Shown in pieces: positions 60,901 through 64,000 of a DNA stretch of 64,000 bases. A program made the translations under genes and the position numbers. Below the pieces are notes generated by a model. It saw only the letters and a program-made list of their open reading frames with translations. It did no database searches and was not told the origin of the DNA. Location of the stretch: assembly GCF_016859285.1 (NCBI RefSeq), contig NC_053415.1:23503501-23567500 (forward strand), given 5' to 3'. This DNA is from Xiphias gladius. Its lineage: Eukaryota > Chordata > Actinopteri > Istiophoriformes > Xiphiidae. Every line of letters begins with the position of its first letter. Positions within the stretch are counted from its first letter, which is position 1.

Positions 60901-62230
60901 GGAACCAAGACAACATCACAGAGAGACTTATCTGCCCGAAAGGTATCAAAGCCCTGTGAGATAAAAACAAAACGAAACAATACTTGTCATGAATAGCTTG
61001 GCATGTTGCATTTTAACATTTCTTTATCAGGATCAATACTGTTAAGAAATTCCTGGGGGGGGGCTTGGTGGCCTCTACTGGATTCCTCTCAGCCTCTTTA
61101 GTGGGGGGATGGATTTGGTGGGTAATATTCCATAGACTACAATATGCACCGAACAGGGGGAGGACACTTAAACAGCTAGAGACAGCTAGAGAAAAAAATC
61201 ATTTCGTCACCTTCAGTTGAGTGTAAGACAAATTCTTTTAAATTAAAGAAATAAAGTAAATAAAATCCTTCGTGACAGGCGTGATCACATTTTAAGTGTA
61301 ATGTCGGCCTTGTTTTGAGAAAACATTATACCACTTTGTAGAAAAAACAGTTGTTCTCTTCTACTTTTGTGCCTTAAAATAAAATCATAGCCATGAGCCA
61401 TTCCGTCGGTCTATAAGTCACAATAACATACCTTCAACACGGCTTCTCCGTGTTCAGTGCTGCTGAACACCTTGGACAGCGGCCGAGGGGGAAGTTTGGG
61501 CTTGGTTGCTTTGTCCGGGCATTTAGGCTGCCTTTCCATGGGCAGGGAGAGAGGAACAGGGGCCGGTGCTGGAGCTGGAGCAGGAAGTGGAAGTGGAGCA
61601 GGGGCTGGTGGAGAAGGCCTCTCATCTGTAGCGCCAAACCCAAATGGAGAACAGATATTGAGAGATGAGGAAGGTCGGGATACCGTTGTTGCTGCAGGTA
61701 CATGGATTGATGAGCTACTTAAATGTGTGTTTGCTTGATGGTCTCCCTGATGCCTATAAAGCTTCCAACCTGATACTCTATTCCTGTCATGTATAGAAGT
61801 ACTAGCAACAACAGTAAAAGTACTCACCATGCAGAACAGCCCCTGTCCGTGTTATATTTTTTGATATATTGATATGTAAGCCTTACTGAAAAGTTGTAGT
61901 TAGTCATAGTTAGTGTCACGTTTTTCGTTGTTGCTGTTGTTTACACTCATTTGCTCTGTGAATACTTCTGGTACAGATCTCATATCAGTGCGTGAATGTC
62001 TCCCCTGTCTCCTTTCAGCTGGGATTAATAAATTACAACATAAAATCGAAAGCTACAGAGAGCGCACCTTGTTGAACAGGTCTGTCATTCGGAGCAGGAG
62101 GTATCTGTGGCAGAGCTGGAGGTCTCGGTGGATCCCTGGACTGATGCCTGCTGCCCAGGCGAGACAGTCTGCGGCTCAGCCTCCCCGGCCTGCTGTCGTC
62201 TCCGTTTCCCCTACAGGGGGAGGAGCCCAT
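54863..62230 (-). CDS. klhl13: BTB-BACK-Kelch protein of the KLHL9/KLHL13 group (CUL3 adaptor)
   Basis: Nine coding exons in transcript order: 62230-62068, 61625-61432, 60953-60821, 60299-60103, 59795-59720, 59413-58856, 58686-58507, 58162-58049, 55359-54863. All phases close; 703 aa. KLHL9 and KLHL13 act with CUL3 as a ubiquitin ligase that moves Aurora B in mitosis. Seen: a Pro/Ala-rich N-terminal tail, BTB ([30 protein letters not shown]), BACK ([15 protein letters not shown] to [10 protein letters not shown]), then six Kelch repeats with GG doublets (VVGGYSW in the last). [17 protein letters not shown] and the GRxxSxGE-like repeat 2 match KLHL9/13 nearly word for word. It is more diverged than KLHL9 and KLHL13 are from each other, so it may be a separate fish paralogue; the symbol is tentative. 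The start at 62230 sits in CACCATGG. Confidence 0.85.
57623..57800 (+). repeat. Fish interspersed repeat (TATATAGCGCTTTTCTAGTC type)
   Basis: GTAAATGGACTGCACTGCAC, then TTATATAGCGCTTTTCTAGT and CACTCAAAATCGCTTTACAC. This is a very common fish repeat of uncertain class, related to the right part of 35950-36240. Confidence 0.6.
57829..57911 (+). repeat. Compound (GCAC)n(AC)n microsatellite
   Basis: About seven GCAC units run directly into about 27 AC units. Confidence 0.95.
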
Positions 62231-63605
62231 GGTGCAAGGACAGGCTGTGATTTCCTATGTCATTTTGCTCCCCCAAGCAGTTAACGTCGTGACTAAAGTG
62301 ATGTTCAGAGGCATCCGGCTTTGTGTTAAGGTGCCGAGTCTGCATCCAGAACAGCTTCATGGATGTGATTTTATAAAACCTATTATGCAAAAATCAATTT
62401 AATGACTTCGAGGGCAAAACTAGCACATGAGTAGTGAGCTTACCAAACACGAGCAGAGATTTATTTTGAAAGTTACATTGACTGTTTTGGCAGTTTCATA
62501 TGAATTATAGACTTTTATTCCTCTTCTCTCAGCACCTCTTCTCAGGTTGTGAACAAATACCACTTTCTTCAGCAAAATTGTCAGACTTCAACTCATTTCA
62601 TGGCCCAAAGCCTAAATTTAACCATCTCTAATCTGAACTGTTTGTTTAATGGAGATGATTACCTGCCTCGTCAACCAAGCTGACAGAGGTCCGTTAACTG
62701 TTTTATAGGCTATTGCGTATCCCGTGACCTGAAAAGGGTCTTGCAGCCAAACCACCTCTTCTCTTATAACTGTTTCCTGCCGAGCTACTCATGTACAGTA
62801 AGTCGTAAGTAAAATTAAGAATAAACATAATATTCAGAGAAAGAAAAGGATTCATTATTTTATAGTACCTTAAGCCTAAGACAATGGTTCAATTTTCTGT
62901 TTTCAGAAAGAAGGCAGAACATTTCTGGAATTAGTGAAGGACAAACAAAAAAACAAAAAACAGTTTTCTCTTATTAATTTTTTAAACATATAATTGATTT
63001 GATAAGCACTAAACAAAACCTAGCCCATCACTAAAATTTTAACCACAGGACTGGAACCTGCTGTCACACTGATTAACAGAACACCACTGGAAAACAACCA
63101 AATCATCTTCCTGATGTATTTTTCACGCTTTTGAAGTGTGTTCGTACACACATTTAAATTTTAAGCAGTTATTGACTGATTTGTTCATTATAATCTGTAG
63201 AATAGAATGTAACAATAAGTATTCAGGAATCCAAATGATTAAATATTTAGGTAAAACTGTCTTTATGTTCTCAAAAATGACCTAATAAATCTTTAATAAA
63301 TGTGTCCCTGTCAGTCAGAGCGTTGGAGCTGTTGCACATTAGCTGGGATCAGAATGGAGGCTACAAAATGGTTGAAGCTCAGACACGGTGAAAATCAAAC
63401 ACTTCTACCTTCTGTGATTTTGTGTCAAAGCTGAAGACTCAGCTCCAGTAAGTCGTAAATTCAATGAATTCCTTAGCTAGTTTTTATTTTATATTATACA
63501 AGGGTGATGAAATATGGCAAAACAGTATGCAATATAAAGAATAGAAATATTGAATTTTATAAAAAGGAAACACTGAGACCCCCCCCCCCCAAAAAAAAAC
63601 CTTAC
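62231..63605. other. Sequence upstream of the klhl MGSSP exon
   Basis: Promoter or first-intron sequence of the klhl gene. A C-run followed by an A-run lies at 63581-63599. No repeat family or gene recognised. Confidence 0.4.
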
Positions 63606-63938
63606 CCCATTTCATTGGCCTCTTCGTGATGAGGGCTGTGGTTTCGCTGGTAAGACTTCCTACGAAGACACAACAAGAGTTTTAGTGGACAGAAAGCTAT
63701 TTCTTGGGCAACACAGGATTATTTGGTCCTATAGAGCATGCTGTTTTGCCCCCAGAGGAAGTAAATGTTTTTCTAGTCTACATCTGACTACAATCAGACG
63801 TTCACTTTTGTGCAAGTTTATCCGTGCGAAATGCAAAACGGTCGAGTCTTCTGTGAGATGACTCACCTCTTTACCCGTACAGGTCACTCGGAGCCGTCTC
63901 AAAGTTTCCCGATGCAACGTTTTTCTTTTTCGTGGCAT
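63606..63938 (-). other. Possible alternative 5' exons of the klhl gene
   Basis: An ATG at 63938 opens a basic peptide starting MPRKRKTLHRETLRRLRV. It can leave at a donor after 63875 (ACGG|GTAAAG) or a stronger one after 63867 (GAG|GTGAGT). A 54-base candidate exon follows at 63659-63606 (TTCGTAG|GAAGTC ... ATGGG|GTAAGG). Using the first donor, the frame reaches the phase-1 acceptor of the 61625 exon without a stop. Homology is lacking, so these may be untranslated or not exons at all. Confidence 0.3.
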
Positions 63939-64000
63939 ATCAAACGCTGTGATAAATTCTGTGTGTTTGATGTGGCCTCCGTCGTTGGCCGACGGTAGAA

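Overview
The window is vertebrate nuclear DNA from a ray-finned fish, probably a percomorph-type teleost. Genes are split into short exons with GT-AG introns. The non-coding DNA is full of (CA)n/(TG)n microsatellites and short interspersed elements of kinds common in fish genomes. Six protein-coding genes can be read, and all six have human or zebrafish relatives. I see no CRISPR array, operon, virus-like element, rRNA gene or convincing tRNA gene.

Layout: (1) about 0.7-7.8 kb, minus strand, 5' part of an HCN-like channel gene that runs off the left edge. Its S4 segment carries a methionine where HCN channels have an arginine, and its pore reads SYG instead of GYG. Together these mark it as the voltage-gated proton channel hcnl1. 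(2) 12.8-17.1 kb, plus strand, cox17, the mitochondrial copper chaperone, with a ZNF143-like promoter motif and an intron in its 3' UTR. (3) 19.6-25.6 kb, plus strand, popdc2, a Popeye-domain cAMP-binding membrane protein. (4) 32.0-45.4 kb, minus strand, pla1a, a secreted phosphatidylserine-specific phospholipase A1, complete in 11 coding exons (451 aa). (5) 48.1-50.9 kb, minus strand, a 3-beta-hydroxysteroid dehydrogenase (hsd3b, 3 coding exons, 372 aa). (6) 54.9-62.2 kb, minus strand, a BTB-BACK-Kelch protein of the KLHL9/KLHL13 type in 9 coding exons (703 aa), with possible extra 5' exons near 63.6-63.9 kb.

The run cox17-popdc2-pla1a matches the gene neighbourhood on human chromosome 3q13.33, so this is an old syntenic block. 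hcnl1, hsd3b and the klhl gene flank it. The genes do not form one pathway; each acts in its own setting (proton current, copper delivery to cytochrome oxidase, cAMP sensing, lipid hydrolysis, steroid synthesis, CUL3 ubiquitin ligation).

The most notable signals are the proton-channel signature of hcnl1 and an in-frame alternative splice donor that would add 54 residues to its S3-S4 loop. A pure 25-unit CAG repeat lies beside its start codon. Two diverged copies of a hairpin-forming sequence lie in the last cox17 intron. A four-unit fold-back repeat sits against pla1a exon 2. Exon limits were set by hand from splice signals, reading phase and protein homology; the reading phase closes across every junction given.
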